A stretch of DNA of 64,000 bases from Chryseobacterium indoltheticum (GCF_003815915.1 NZ_CP033929.1:2604001-2668000), one strand, 5' to 3'; positions 36,559 through 45,568 are shown, counted from the first letter of the stretch. Notes: generated from the sequence alone by a model not told the origin. A program made the numbers and translations.

Positions 36559-36589
36559 ATAAAAATCACACAAATAACAATATTACAAT

Positions 36590-37735
36590 ATGATACAGCC
36601 CATAAAACATTTTGCTATCAACTGGGTTGATGGAATGAAAGTTTCGCAGAAACATCTCAACGACCAGGATAATTTTTTAATAGATACGATAAGAGATGGT
36701 AATTCGCTTGGGATTACCAATTATAACTACGGTTTGCTGCCTCTTTCGAATGAGTTTACCGATAAAACTATTTTCGATGTTCACAATACAGCAACCAACG
36801 ATGTGCAATTGTTTATTAAAAATTGCAGTGCTGTAACGTTGGCAGGCTATAGATTGGAATTGAAAGACAGGAGAGTGAGCGTAAAATCTTTGGCTAAATC
36901 TTTAAATCTTGATGAAAACCAGATGGATGGAGAATATTATATTTTAATATCCGTAAATCCGTTTGATAAAGTACCTTTTGGAGATATTGATCCTGAAGAA
37001 ATTCCGCCAAGACATCCGAATTCACACGCCAATTATCATATCGAATTGCTTCCGGTAAGTTCACTGAACAGCAATCATTCGGGAGGAAATTATTTGGTAG
37101 TGGGAAAAGTTGATTTCAAAGGCAATATTGCTCAGGTAAACACCAATTTTATTCCGCCGTGCACTTCGATTCAGAGCCATCCGGTTTTGATTGATTATTA
37201 CAACGGATATGCAAAATCTATTGGAAATTTACAGCAATATGCTTTCAAAATCATTCAGAAAGCTTCGCATAAAAACCAGAATACAGCTTTAGCATTGAAT
37301 GTAAAAGCTTTGTGTAATGTGTTGGTCAATACTTTTGGAGACATGTATTTTCAGTTCAGGAACATTATTCCGTATCAACCACCGGTTTTCTTGATCGAAA
37401 CTTTTGCCACATTAGCTTTAAGAATGTACAATTCAACGCAGATTTTAGTTCCCGGAGAATTGGAAGAAATGCTTAATTACAGCTTAGAATGGAGCGAAAT
37501 TGCGCCGCACACTTTATTAAATCAGCTTTCTACTGTTGCAGAAACCAATTATGACCATCACAATTCCGGAGAACCGCTTTTATACATCAGTCAGATGCTG
37601 AAAAGCCTGGAAACTATTTTCTCAAAACTGAGCGAACTGGATTACATCGGACAGAGAAAAGAAAATATCATTGTTAATGAACAGGAAGTTTCTTCAAACA
37701 CCAATCCAAAAAGAGGTTGGAGTGTTTTAGATTAA
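36590..37735 (+). CDS. tssK: Type VI secretion baseplate protein TssK-like
   Basis: 381 residues. The N-terminus 'INWVDGMKVSQKHLNDQDNFL' corresponds to the 'VxWxEGMxLxPQHF' opening of TssK, and the middle region ('ILISVNPFDKVPFGDIDPEEIPPRHP', 'YLVVGKV') fits the shell domains. TssK trimers link the baseplate wedge to the membrane complex. The protein is shorter than the proteobacterial ~445 residues. A terminator follows, so the operon ends here; no tssB, tssC, hcp, vgrG or clpV gene lies within the window. Confidence 0.75.
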   Translation: MIQPIKHFAINWVDGMKVSQKHLNDQDNFLIDTIRDGNSLGITNYNYGLLPLSNEFTDKTIFDVHNTATNDVQLFIKNCSAVTLAGYRLELKDRRVSVKSLAKSLNLDENQMDGEYYILISVNPFDKVPFGDIDPEEIPPRHPNSHANYHIELLPVSSLNSNHSGGNYLVVGKVDFKGNIAQVNTNFIPPCTSIQSHPVLIDYYNGYAKSIGNLQQYAFKIIQKASHKNQNTALALNVKALCNVLVNTFGDMYFQFRNIIPYQPPVFLIETFATLALRMYNSTQILVPGELEEMLNYSLEWSEIAPHTLLNQLSTVAETNYDHHNSGEPLLYISQMLKSLETIFSKLSELDYIGQRKENIIVNEQEVSSNTNPKRGWSVLD

Positions 37736-37755
37736 CAAAAATCATTTTTAAAATA

Positions 37756-37789
37756 AATAAATCCCGATACTTCAAATTCGGGATTTATT
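37756..37789. terminator. Terminator of the tssGNK operon
   Basis: AATAAATCCCGA (37756-37767) and TCGGGATTTATT (37778-37789) are perfect complements around a 10-base loop. The following run is only moderately T-rich. Confidence 0.75.
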
Positions 37790-37832
37790 GTATAAAATTG
37801 TCATGTCTAATAAGAAGAAAAAGTAAACACGA

Positions 37833-37914
37833 TTTTGTCATTCCGCAAGAATCTAAGCAAAGATTTTAAGATTATATTTATACAAATAGATTTAGATTCC
37901 TATGGATTGACAAA
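37833..37914. repeat. Dispersed hairpin repeat, TTTGTCATTC family, copy 3
   Basis: TTTGTCATTCCGCAAGAATC on the left and GATTCCTATGGATTGACAAA on the right, complementary in most positions around an AT-rich centre. Confidence 0.7.
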
Positions 37915-37974
37915 CTTGGCGGATAAGAAGTGTAAATAAATTACAGCACAATCATTCAAAATTAAATGTAAAAA

Positions 37975-39153
37975 ATGAATACAGATAAAATAAGACAGGA
38001 AATAAGAGGTTTATCAGACGGAAAATTATTCTTCAATAATGCAGGTTCTTCGTTAATGCCAAACATTGTAGTAGATTCAATGATCGATTATTTGCGACAG
38101 GAAGAACAGTTGGGTGGCTATGAAGTGGCCAATAGAAATGCAGAATTACTTGATAATTGCTATGCTGAAACTGCAAGACTGATCAATTGTAAACCTTCAA
38201 ATATCGCTTTTATGACAAGTGCTACAGAAGCATTTGCGAAAGCGCTTTCGAGTATTATTTTTGAAGAAGGAGATACGATTATTACAACAGTTGATGATTA
38301 TATTTCTAATCAGATTACATTTATTTCGCTTCAGAAAAGACTGAATATAAACTTACTCCGAATTAAAAAACTAGAGAATAACGAACTTGATTTAGAAGAA
38401 CTTGAAAACTTAATCAAAGAACATCACCCGAAACTGGTGGCGGTTACCCATATTCCGACCAATTCAGGATTGATTCAGGATATTGAAGCAGTAGGAAAAA
38501 TCTGCCGACAATATGATGTTTTATATTTGGCAGATTGTTGTCAATCGGTTGGGCAAATGGTTGTTGATGTCGATAAAATTGGTTGTGATTTTTTAACGGC
38601 AACAGGAAGAAAGTTTATGAGAGGGCCAAGAGGAAGTGGTTTTTTATATGTTTCAGACAGAGTTTTAGAGCAAGATTATGCTCCGATTTTGTTGGATATG
38701 AGAGGCGCACATTGGTCGGAATACGATAATTACGAATTGTTTAAGACGGCTAAAAGATTTGAGCATTGGGAAGTTTCTTACGCTGCAGTTTTAGGGATGA
38801 TGGAAGCTGTAAAATATGCCAATACGATTGGTCTGAATACTATTGAAAACTACAACAGAAAATTAGCTGAAACGCTTAGAACAAACCTTAAAAACAGTAG
38901 TTTTAAAGTTTTAGATATCGGAAAAAACCTGAGCAGTATTGTAACTTTCTGCGGACCGGATAATGATCTGGAAAATATTCAGAAAGTGTTGAGAGAAAAC
39001 AATGTTTTCTTTTCGGTAAGCTATAAAAATTCAGCATTAATTGACTTTACGGATAAAAAAGTTGACGGTGCGGTAAGACTTTCGCCTCATTATTTTAATA
39101 CTTTAGAAGAAGTCGAAAAAGTTTCTGAAGTCCTTAGAAATAGTTTATTATAA
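37975..39153 (+). CDS. Class V PLP-dependent aminotransferase / cysteine desulfurase-like protein
   Basis: 392 residues. 'LFFNNAGSSLMPNIVVDSMIDYL' opens the fold, 'IAFMTSATEAFAKALSSI' binds PLP phosphate, 'LYLADCCQSVGQM' carries the PLP-contacting Asp, and 'FLTATGRKFMRGPRGSGFLYV' carries the Schiff-base Lys. No conserved catalytic Cys loop of SufS type is apparent, so it is more likely an aminotransferase, epimerase or lyase than an Fe-S desulfurase. Substrate unknown. It is monocistronic. Confidence 0.82.
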   Translation: MNTDKIRQEIRGLSDGKLFFNNAGSSLMPNIVVDSMIDYLRQEEQLGGYEVANRNAELLDNCYAETARLINCKPSNIAFMTSATEAFAKALSSIIFEEGDTIITTVDDYISNQITFISLQKRLNINLLRIKKLENNELDLEELENLIKEHHPKLVAVTHIPTNSGLIQDIEAVGKICRQYDVLYLADCCQSVGQMVVDVDKIGCDFLTATGRKFMRGPRGSGFLYVSDRVLEQDYAPILLDMRGAHWSEYDNYELFKTAKRFEHWEVSYAAVLGMMEAVKYANTIGLNTIENYNRKLAETLRTNLKNSSFKVLDIGKNLSSIVTFCGPDNDLENIQKVLRENNVFFSVSYKNSALIDFTDKKVDGAVRLSPHYFNTLEEVEKVSEVLRNSLL

Positions 39154-39154
39154 G

Positions 39155-39250
39155 TAAATTATTCGGTCTTCGCTGAGTGAAACGCCCTTGCGAACTAAAA
39201 AACATTGAACTGCACAAAGAGAAACCTTTGCGCACTTGGCGTTAAAATTT
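39155..39250. repeat. Degenerate intergenic repeat with CTTTGCG phrases
   Basis: CTTGCGAACTAAAAAACATT and CAAAGAGAAACCTTTGCGCA, with TTGGCGTTAAAA after it, form a diverged series of TTTGCG/CAAAG phrases just downstream of the aminotransferase gene. Confidence 0.35.
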
Positions 39251-39291
39251 GGGATCATTATGATGCACCAAAAACTTTAATTACTTTTCAT

Positions 39292-39299
39292 TAAATTCG
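39292..39299 (+). promoter_or_regulatory. Possible promoter -7 box (TAAATTCG) of the S9 peptidase gene
   Basis: One mismatch to TAnnTTTG, 18 bases before the ATG at 39318. Confidence 0.4.
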
Positions 39300-39317
39300 T
39301 AAAAAATCAAAAAGATA

Positions 39318-41720
39318 ATGAAGATTAAATTAACCATCTGTCTTCTTGCGTTTCTTAATTTCTATGAAGCTCAGGAAAATATAACGTATCAGAAACCATC
39401 TGCCGAAATTTTAAAGCTTGCAGATTACGACCGACCGCCAAGTGTTTTGACCAATTCTAAAAAGGACTGGGTTGTTTTTGTATACCGACCAACCTATAAA
39501 ACTTTAGATGATCTCAATCAGCAGGAAATGAAATTGGGAGGATTAAGAATTAATCCTGTGACCAATATTTCGAGCTCTGTTACGTATTCCAACAATTTGA
39601 AAGTGCGTAAAATGAACGATAAAACGGAAGTTCAGGTTAAAAATTTGCCTGCAAATCCGAAAATCAGCAATACATCATTTTCACCGGACGAGAAGAAATT
39701 AGCTTTTACACATACTACAGATAAAGGAGTTGAACTTTGGGTCCTTGATCTTGAAACGGCAACCGCAAAAAAAATTACTAAAGATAATCTGAATGCCAAT
39801 TTAGGAAGTCCTTACAGCTGGATGAAAGATTCTCAGAGTTTCTTGATTAAAGTTCTTCCTGAAAACAGACCTAAACTAACAGATTCTTCAAAAGACCTTC
39901 CTACAGGGCCAATTGTTTCAACAGCAGATGGAAAAGTTTCTCAAAACAGAACATATCAGGATTTACTTAAAAATCCACAAGACGAGAAGAATTTTGAAAT
40001 TCTTACTGCTTCCGAATTATATAATGTAGATCTAAACGGAGGCTTAAAAAAGATAAAAGATCAGGATTTATATTCCGGAATAAGCTATTCTCCCGATGGA
40101 AATTACCTGATGCTGACTACGATTAAAAAGCCTTTTTCATATATCGTTCCGCTAAACAGATTTCCAATGACCACTACGGTTTATGATGCAAAAGGAAATG
40201 TAGTAAAAACGGTGAATGAAGTTCCTTTAAATGAAATTATGCCGAAAGGATTTTCATCTGTAAGAACCGGAAAAAGAGATATGGGATGGAGATCTGATCA
40301 ACCTGCAACTTTGGTTTACGCTGAAGCTTTGGATGGTGGAGATCAATCGAAAACTGTTGATTTCAGAGATGAAGTTTTCACTTTGGAAGCTCCGTTTACG
40401 GCTCAGCCAAAATCTTTCTTTAAAACAAAACAAAGATATGGTGGTGTAAGCTGGACAAACAATCATTATGCTATCGTTGGTGAAAGCTGGTACGATACAA
40501 GAAACACAAAATCTTATTTAGTTGATTTAAATACAGGTAAATCTGAAGTAATAGAAGATAGAAATTACCAAGATGTTTACAGTGATCCAGGAAATTTTAA
40601 CACGACAAAAAATGACTTCGGAAGATATGTTGTAGATATGAAAGGGGAGAAATCTTATCTAATTGGAGACGGATTTACAAAAGATGGTCAGCATCCTTTT
40701 ATCGATGAAATGGATATGAAATCTTTAAAAAAGAAAAGACTTTATACCTCAAATCTTAAAAATACCAAAGAGGAAATAATCGATATTATTGATCCTAAAA
40801 AAGGAGAAGTATTGACGATTCAGCAGTCGGCAAGTCAGTATCCAAATTATTTTAAGAAAAATATTAAATCTAATAAATCTGAAGCAGTAACCAATTTTGC
40901 CAATCCTTTTGAAAGCATCAAAGATGTTTATAAAGAAGTGATTACCTACAAAAGAAATGACGGAGTTACTTTGACAGGAACGCTTTATTTACCGGCAAAC
41001 TATGACAGAAAAGCTAAAAAAGAAAAACTTCCGTTATTAATCTGGGCTTATCCTACAGAATATAAAGACAAGAATACAGCAGGACAAAATACTCAGAACC
41101 CGAACGATTTTACATTCCCGTATTACGGTTCTTTTGTGTATTGGACGGCGAAAGGATATGCCGTACTTGATGATGCTGCATTCCCAATTATCGGTGAAGG
41201 AAAAACAGAGCCGAATGATACTTTCATTCCCCAACTGGTTGCCAACGGAAAAGCTGCGATTGATGCGGTAGATCAATTAGGATATATCGACAGAACAAAA
41301 GTTGCAGTTGGAGGACATTCTTACGGAGCTTTTATGACGGCGAATCTTTTGACACACTCTAAAGATTATGCCTGCGGAATTGCAAGAAGTGGAGCTTATA
41401 ACAGAACGTTGACGCCTTTTGGTTTCCAGAGTGAGCAGAGAAATTATTGGGATGTTCCGGAAATTTACAACACGATGTCGCCATTTATGAATGCTGATAA
41501 AATGAAAACGCCACTGTTATTGGTTCATGGTGATGCCGACAATAATCCGGGAACTTTTACTTTACAGACCGAAAGATATTTTCAGGCTTTGAAAAACCTC
41601 GGAGCACCTGTGAAAATGGTTCTTCTTCCAAAAGAATCTCATGGCTATGCTGCCAAAGAAAATATTCTGCATTTGCTTTGGGAACAGGATCAGTTCTTGG
41701 AAAAATGTTTGAAGAAATAA
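39318..41720 (+). CDS. Secreted S9 family serine peptidase (prolyl oligopeptidase / glutamyl endopeptidase type)
   Basis: 800 residues with a signal peptide ('KIKLTICLLAFLNFYEAQ'). A beta-propeller spans about 60-520 and an alpha/beta hydrolase domain the rest. Ser668 in 'GGHSYGAFM', Asp741 in 'HGDADNNPG' and His775 in 'ESHGY' form the expected catalytic triad. The large-sized, single-chain layout without Por secretion domain suggests a periplasmic peptidase that trims peptides for uptake. A strong terminator follows. Confidence 0.93.
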   Translation: MKIKLTICLLAFLNFYEAQENITYQKPSAEILKLADYDRPPSVLTNSKKDWVVFVYRPTYKTLDDLNQQEMKLGGLRINPVTNISSSVTYSNNLKVRKMNDKTEVQVKNLPANPKISNTSFSPDEKKLAFTHTTDKGVELWVLDLETATAKKITKDNLNANLGSPYSWMKDSQSFLIKVLPENRPKLTDSSKDLPTGPIVSTADGKVSQNRTYQDLLKNPQDEKNFEILTASELYNVDLNGGLKKIKDQDLYSGISYSPDGNYLMLTTIKKPFSYIVPLNRFPMTTTVYDAKGNVVKTVNEVPLNEIMPKGFSSVRTGKRDMGWRSDQPATLVYAEALDGGDQSKTVDFRDEVFTLEAPFTAQPKSFFKTKQRYGGVSWTNNHYAIVGESWYDTRNTKSYLVDLNTGKSEVIEDRNYQDVYSDPGNFNTTKNDFGRYVVDMKGEKSYLIGDGFTKDGQHPFIDEMDMKSLKKKRLYTSNLKNTKEEIIDIIDPKKGEVLTIQQSASQYPNYFKKNIKSNKSEAVTNFANPFESIKDVYKEVITYKRNDGVTLTGTLYLPANYDRKAKKEKLPLLIWAYPTEYKDKNTAGQNTQNPNDFTFPYYGSFVYWTAKGYAVLDDAAFPIIGEGKTEPNDTFIPQLVANGKAAIDAVDQLGYIDRTKVAVGGHSYGAFMTANLLTHSKDYACGIARSGAYNRTLTPFGFQSEQRNYWDVPEIYNTMSPFMNADKMKTPLLLVHGDADNNPGTFTLQTERYFQALKNLGAPVKMVLLPKESHGYAAKENILHLLWEQDQFLEKCLKK

Positions 41721-41726
41721 ATGATA

Positions 41727-41757
41727 AAACCTCGCCCGAAAAAAGCGAGGTTTTTTG
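41727..41757 (+). terminator. Terminator of the S9 peptidase gene
   Basis: AAAACCTCGC and GCGAGGTTTT form a 10-bp stem followed by a T-run. Confidence 0.92.
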
Positions 41758-41864
41758 TTTACTTTTTTGGTGTGTTATTTTTTAAATCAAATATTTTAAA
41801 CCGTAAAAACTCTGGGTTTTAATTGATTTAAAGCATTTTCCAAAATCCTATTGACAATTATAAC

Positions 41865-41947
41865 AAAAGCTCCCGTCGACTTATACAAATCCACAGGAGC
41901 TTTTAGAAAAAGCAAGCGTGCAATTTTGAAAAGCTCGCCTGCTTTTT
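41865..41947. other. Two adjacent strong hairpins, possible small structured RNA
   Basis: AAAAGCTCC (41865-41873) pairs with GGAGCTTTT (41896-41904). Two bases later AAAAAGCAAGCG (41907-41918) pairs with CGCCTGCTTTTT (41936-41947) with one mismatch. CAATTTT at 41921-41927 can alternatively pair with AAAATTG at 41948-41954. Neither belongs to the adjacent genes, whose terminators are separate. Confidence 0.4.
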
Positions 41948-42012
41948 AAAATTGTTTACTTAGCTTTTTAATCTTTGAAAATAATTATTTTGATCCTAAA
42001 ACGGCAGCTAAA

Positions 42013-42039
42013 TAAAAAAAGCGATCCAAAGACCGCTTT
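42013..42039 (-). terminator. Terminator of the MATE transporter gene
   Basis: On the minus strand AAAGCGGTC and GATCGCTTT form a stem followed by a T-run. Confidence 0.82.
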
Positions 42040-42044
42040 CAATA

Positions 42045-43409
42045 TTATATTTTGTTTGCTTTAATTCTTCGGGCAGACATATCGAGAAAACGTTTCACCA
42101 GCATAAAAGCTGAAATCGTTAATCCTAATCCAAGTGCGATCCACATTCCGAAAGCGCCCATTTCTAAGGTTACACAAAGGAAATATCCTAAAGGAATTGT
42201 AATAAGCCAATACGCAATAAATGTAATGATTGACGGGATTTTCACATCCTGTAAACCTCTCAACATTCCTAAAGCTGTTACCTGAATTCCATCAGAAAGC
42301 TGGAATAAAGCTGCAATAATCATTAGTTTTGAAGCTAACATAATTACTTCTACTTCTTCGGGTTTTGTGAAAAATGTAGGTAAAATATTTCGCCCTAAAA
42401 TAAATATAACTCCACAAAGACACATAAAAAGAAAAGCAATTTTTAAATTGTTGATTCCTATTTTTCTTAATTCCACAAAATTTTGCTCACCCAATTTTCT
42501 ACCAATCATAACCGTTGAAGCGACACTGAAACCGATGCATAAATTAAAGGTAAATGATGCCATACTTAAAGCGATCTGGTGTGAAGCAATATCGTGCGAT
42601 GAAATTAATCCGCAGATAAACGCTGCTCCTGCAAAAGCGGTTACTTCAAAAAACATTTGTAATGCAGTAGGGAAGCCTAATCTTACCATTTTTTCAAACA
42701 TTTTCTTAGAAAAAACCTGCATTTTTAATGAAAAATCTTTGATGTACTGTTTGGTTTTTGGTTCTTTCATTAAAACAAAATAAAGAAAGACAACCATGAA
42801 AATTCTGGCGATTAAACTTGCTAAGGCAGAACCTTTTACACCCATTTCAGGGAAAATCCAAATTCCTTCAATTAATACGTAATTCAGTACAATATTAATC
42901 ACATTGGCAATGATGGTAGCTTTGGTCACTCCAATCGTATAAGATAATCCTTCAGAAACTTCTCTTAAAGTTTGAAATGCCATAAACGGAACAATGCTGA
43001 TGGCCATAATCCATAAAAAATCTACGGTGTCGGGAATAATTTTTGCCGGCTGGCCAGAGTGATAGAGTAGAGGTAATCCCAAAAATAAGATAATCATCAG
43101 AATAATTCCAACTGACATATTGATGATAAAACCGTGACTGAAAACAGAATTAATGGTTTTGTGGTCATTTTTAGAGTGTGCCTCAGAAACCAATGGCGGA
43201 ATGGCAAAAGAAAAACCAAGCGCCAAAACAAACATCGAAAAAAATACGGCATTCCCCAAAGATACCGACGCCAAAGCATCTGCTCCCAAGAGTTTACCTA
43301 CAATGATATTATCAAAAAGGTTGACAGACACCTGCCCAACCTGCGTAAGCATTACCGGAAGAGCCAGCGTTAAGGCTTCTTTCGTGTAATTTTTATTTAA
43401 AAAGCTCAT
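42045..43409 (-). CDS. MATE family efflux transporter
   Basis: 454 residues with 12 membrane helices in two similar halves. 'ALTLALPVMLTQVGQVSVNLFDNIIVGKLLGADALASVSLGNAVFF' is the typical N-terminal helix pair. The family exports cationic drugs or metabolites with Na+ or H+ exchange in the inner membrane; the subtype resembles the NorM/DinF mixture common in Bacteroidota. It shares no operon: a terminator lies on each side. Confidence 0.92.
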   Translation of the reverse strand: MSFLNKNYTKEALTLALPVMLTQVGQVSVNLFDNIIVGKLLGADALASVSLGNAVFFSMFVLALGFSFAIPPLVSEAHSKNDHKTINSVFSHGFIINMSVGIILMIILFLGLPLLYHSGQPAKIIPDTVDFLWIMAISIVPFMAFQTLREVSEGLSYTIGVTKATIIANVINIVLNYVLIEGIWIFPEMGVKGSALASLIARIFMVVFLYFVLMKEPKTKQYIKDFSLKMQVFSKKMFEKMVRLGFPTALQMFFEVTAFAGAAFICGLISSHDIASHQIALSMASFTFNLCIGFSVASTVMIGRKLGEQNFVELRKIGINNLKIAFLFMCLCGVIFILGRNILPTFFTKPEEVEVIMLASKLMIIAALFQLSDGIQVTALGMLRGLQDVKIPSIITFIAYWLITIPLGYFLCVTLEMGAFGMWIALGLGLTISAFMLVKRFLDMSARRIKANKI

Positions 43410-43419
43410 AATAGTTCAA

Positions 43420-43453
43420 AAAAAATTTGCAGTATAGTTACTGCAAATTTTTA
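43420..43453 (-). terminator. Terminator of the sigma-54 activator gene
   Basis: AAATTTGCAGT and ACTGCAAATTT form an 11-bp stem; on the minus strand a long T-run follows. Confidence 0.88.
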
Positions 43454-43478
43454 TAATGTATTTTAATTAATAATTAAA

Positions 43479-44663
43479 TTATTTTCTAACAAAACTTGCA
43501 ACGTCCTCTTCGGAAACCGTAGCTCCTCCAAGAATAATTAATCTTTCAACAACATTTCTCAGCTCTCTGATATTTCCGGTCCATGAAAGTGCTTTTAATG
43601 CATCAATCGCAGAATCATCAAATTTTTTCAACGCAGTACCGTGTTCATCAGCAATCAGTCCCGAAAAGTGATTCACTAAAAGATTGATATCTTCTTTTCT
43701 GTCATCCAAAGGCGGTACATATATTTCAATTACAGAAAGTCTGTGATACAAATCTTCTCTGAATCTTCCAGCCTCAATCTCTGTCTGCATATTTTTGTTG
43801 GTTGCAGCCAAAACTCTTACATCAACTTTTATTTCTTTGTCGCTTCCTACCGGAGAAACTTTGCTTTCCTGTAGTGCTCTCAAAACTTTTGCCTGAGCAA
43901 TTAAGCTCATGTCTCCAATTTCGTCTAAGAAAATAGTTCCGCCGTTTGCCTGCTCAAATTTCCCTTGCTTATCTTTGATTGCTCCTGTAAATGATCCTTT
44001 TACGTGACCAAAAAGTTCAGATTCGATCAATTCAGAAGGTATTGCCGCACAGTTTACTTCCACCATTGGTCCTCTCGATCTCTCACTTAAATTGTGAATA
44101 GCATGCGCTACCAACTCTTTTCCTGCTCCATTGGGTCCGGTAATTAAAACTCTAGCATCAGAAACAGCTACTTTTTCAATCATTTCCTGAATTTTCTTTA
44201 AAGCCGCAGATTCACCAATCATTTGGTATTTTTTGTTGACTTTCTTTTTCAGGGTTTTATTTTCGGTCTGAAGATTTTTATTTTCTTTTTTTAATGTTTC
44301 TTTCACCAAAGCGTTCTTCACACTTGTAATCAATCTATTGATATCAATTGGTTTAGAAATAAAATCGTATGCCCCGTCCTTTAAGCAAGAAACTGCAGAA
44401 TCGATGTCGGCGTGCCCGGAAATCATGATAAAAGTGGATTCTGGCTTTAGAGCTAAACTTTGCTTTAAAAGCTCAGTTCCTGAAAGTTTTGGCATTTTGA
44501 TGTCTGAGATCACCAATGCGAAATCTTCTTTCTCTATTTGTTTATAGCCTTCCAAACCATCGTCGGCAATGACAAATTCATAGTCAGTTAGTTCATCCGA
44601 AAGGATACTGTGAAGTACTCCGGAGATTGCTTTTTCGTCTTCTACAATAAGGATTTTTTGCAT
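43479..44663 (-). CDS. Sigma-54-dependent response regulator lacking a DNA-binding domain
   Basis: 394 residues from ATG 44663. The receiver domain has Asp54 as phospho-acceptor ('LVISDIKMPKLSG'). The AAA+ domain follows with 'GPNGAGKELVAHAIH' (Walker A), 'GSFTGA' (a GAFTGA variant that contacts sigma-54) and 'GGTIFLDEIGDM' (Walker B). The protein ends at 'IILGGATVSEEDVASFVRK', so the C-terminal Fis-type helix-turn-helix of NtrC proteins is missing. An upstream in-frame start at 44702 is possible but would overlap the TAAATTTG promoter box. No sensor kinase is adjacent. Confidence 0.9.
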   Translation of the reverse strand: MQKILIVEDEKAISGVLHSILSDELTDYEFVIADDGLEGYKQIEKEDFALVISDIKMPKLSGTELLKQSLALKPESTFIMISGHADIDSAVSCLKDGAYDFISKPIDINRLITSVKNALVKETLKKENKNLQTENKTLKKKVNKKYQMIGESAALKKIQEMIEKVAVSDARVLITGPNGAGKELVAHAIHNLSERSRGPMVEVNCAAIPSELIESELFGHVKGSFTGAIKDKQGKFEQANGGTIFLDEIGDMSLIAQAKVLRALQESKVSPVGSDKEIKVDVRVLAATNKNMQTEIEAGRFREDLYHRLSVIEIYVPPLDDRKEDINLLVNHFSGLIADEHGTALKKFDDSAIDALKALSWTGNIRELRNVVERLIILGGATVSEEDVASFVRK

Positions 44664-44668
44664 AGTTG

Positions 44669-44676
44669 CAAATTTA
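44669..44676 (-). promoter_or_regulatory. Promoter -7 box (TAAATTTG) of the sigma-54 activator gene, near-leaderless
   Basis: Exact TAnnTTTG match on the minus strand, five bases before the ATG at 44663. This supports the shorter start and a leaderless mRNA. Confidence 0.55.
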
Positions 44677-44719
44677 AGTATTTTTTGCTTGAGTATTAGC
44701 AAAAATCATTCCCAAAAGT

Positions 44720-45379
44720 CTATTTTGAGTAATCTCTTCGCCCAAAAATTGCAGAACCTACGCGTACAGAATTGGCACCACACTCAATAGCAATAGGGAA
44801 GTCATCACTCATTCCCATTGATAACGTTTCGAGTTTTTTGATCTGGCTTAGTTCATCAAACAGATTTTTTAAAACTGAAAATTCTTTTTTGATTTGATTT
44901 TCATCTTCGGTGAAAGTTGCCATTCCCATCAATCCTGTGATTGCAATATTTTCGAATTCTCCGTTGACAAATTTTTCAAATAAAGGTTTGGCTTCTTCTA
45001 TTTCCAACCCGAATTTTGTATCTTCTTCGGCAATTTTCACCTGAAGTAGAACTTTTATTGTACGGTTGTACTTTCCGGCTTCTTTATTAATTTCTTTCAG
45101 AAGCTTTTCAGAATCTACACTTTGTATGGTGTCAACAAATTCGGCAATATATTTAACCTTATTAGTCTGAAGATGCCCGATGATATGCCATTGAATATCT
45201 TTCGGAAGGAGAGGGTATTTCTCAACCAATTCCTGAACTTTATTTTCACCAAAAACTTTCTGCCCCAAATCGTAAACCTCCTGAATAGTAGAAGTGGGAT
45301 GCGTTTTTGAAACTGCAACCAATTCGACATTTTCCGGAAGACGTCTTTTTATATCGTTGTAATTTTCCTGAATACTCAT
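44720..45379 (-). CDS. YggS/PROSC family PLP homeostasis protein
   Basis: 219 residues. 'VELVAVSKTHPTSTIQEVYDLGQKVFGENKVQEL' contains the PLP-binding Lys, 'DIQWHIIGHLQTNKVKYI' is the family signature and 'LSMGMSDDFPIAIECGANSVRVGSAIFG' the phosphate-binding end. The protein binds PLP without a known reaction and keeps PLP and amino acid pools balanced. The following regulator gene lies 56 bases downstream, but has its own promoter. Confidence 0.95.
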   Translation of the reverse strand: MSIQENYNDIKRRLPENVELVAVSKTHPTSTIQEVYDLGQKVFGENKVQELVEKYPLLPKDIQWHIIGHLQTNKVKYIAEFVDTIQSVDSEKLLKEINKEAGKYNRTIKVLLQVKIAEEDTKFGLEIEEAKPLFEKFVNGEFENIAITGLMGMATFTEDENQIKKEFSVLKNLFDELSQIKKLETLSMGMSDDFPIAIECGANSVRVGSAIFGRRDYSK

Positions 45380-45433
45380 AATTGCAAATTTCTGAATTTT
45401 AAAATAAATTTTAAGGATTTAAATAATTTTTTA

Positions 45434-45544
45434 AACCATTAAGGTTTTATTAAGGAGTTAAGAATATTAAGTTGAGCTTTGCTCTTTAAAAATCTATTTG
45501 ATTTTTCTTAATGATGCTTAACTTCTTAAATTTCCTTAATGGTT
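45434..45544. repeat. Long intergenic inverted repeat (AACCATTAAGG ends)
   Basis: AACCATTAAGG at 45434-45444 and CCTTAATGGTT at 45534-45544 are perfect complements. Inside them GGAGTTAAGAATATTAAG and CTTAATGATGCTTAACTTC pair with few mismatches, giving a ~111-base imperfect hairpin. Confidence 0.7.
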
Positions 45545-45568
45545 CAATTTTAAAAGTTATTATTAAAG

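Larger units (their letters stand above)
41721..42044. other. 324-base intergenic region with stacked hairpins
   Basis: Between the convergent peptidase and MATE genes are four hairpins: the peptidase terminator (41727-41757), two unexplained strong hairpins (41865-41904 and 41907-41947) and the MATE terminator (42013-42039). No coding frame is supported. Confidence 0.7.

Noticed and set aside
42367..42783. 138-codon plus-strand frame inside the MATE gene
   Set aside because: It lies wholly within a clear transporter gene on the other strand and has no conserved motif.
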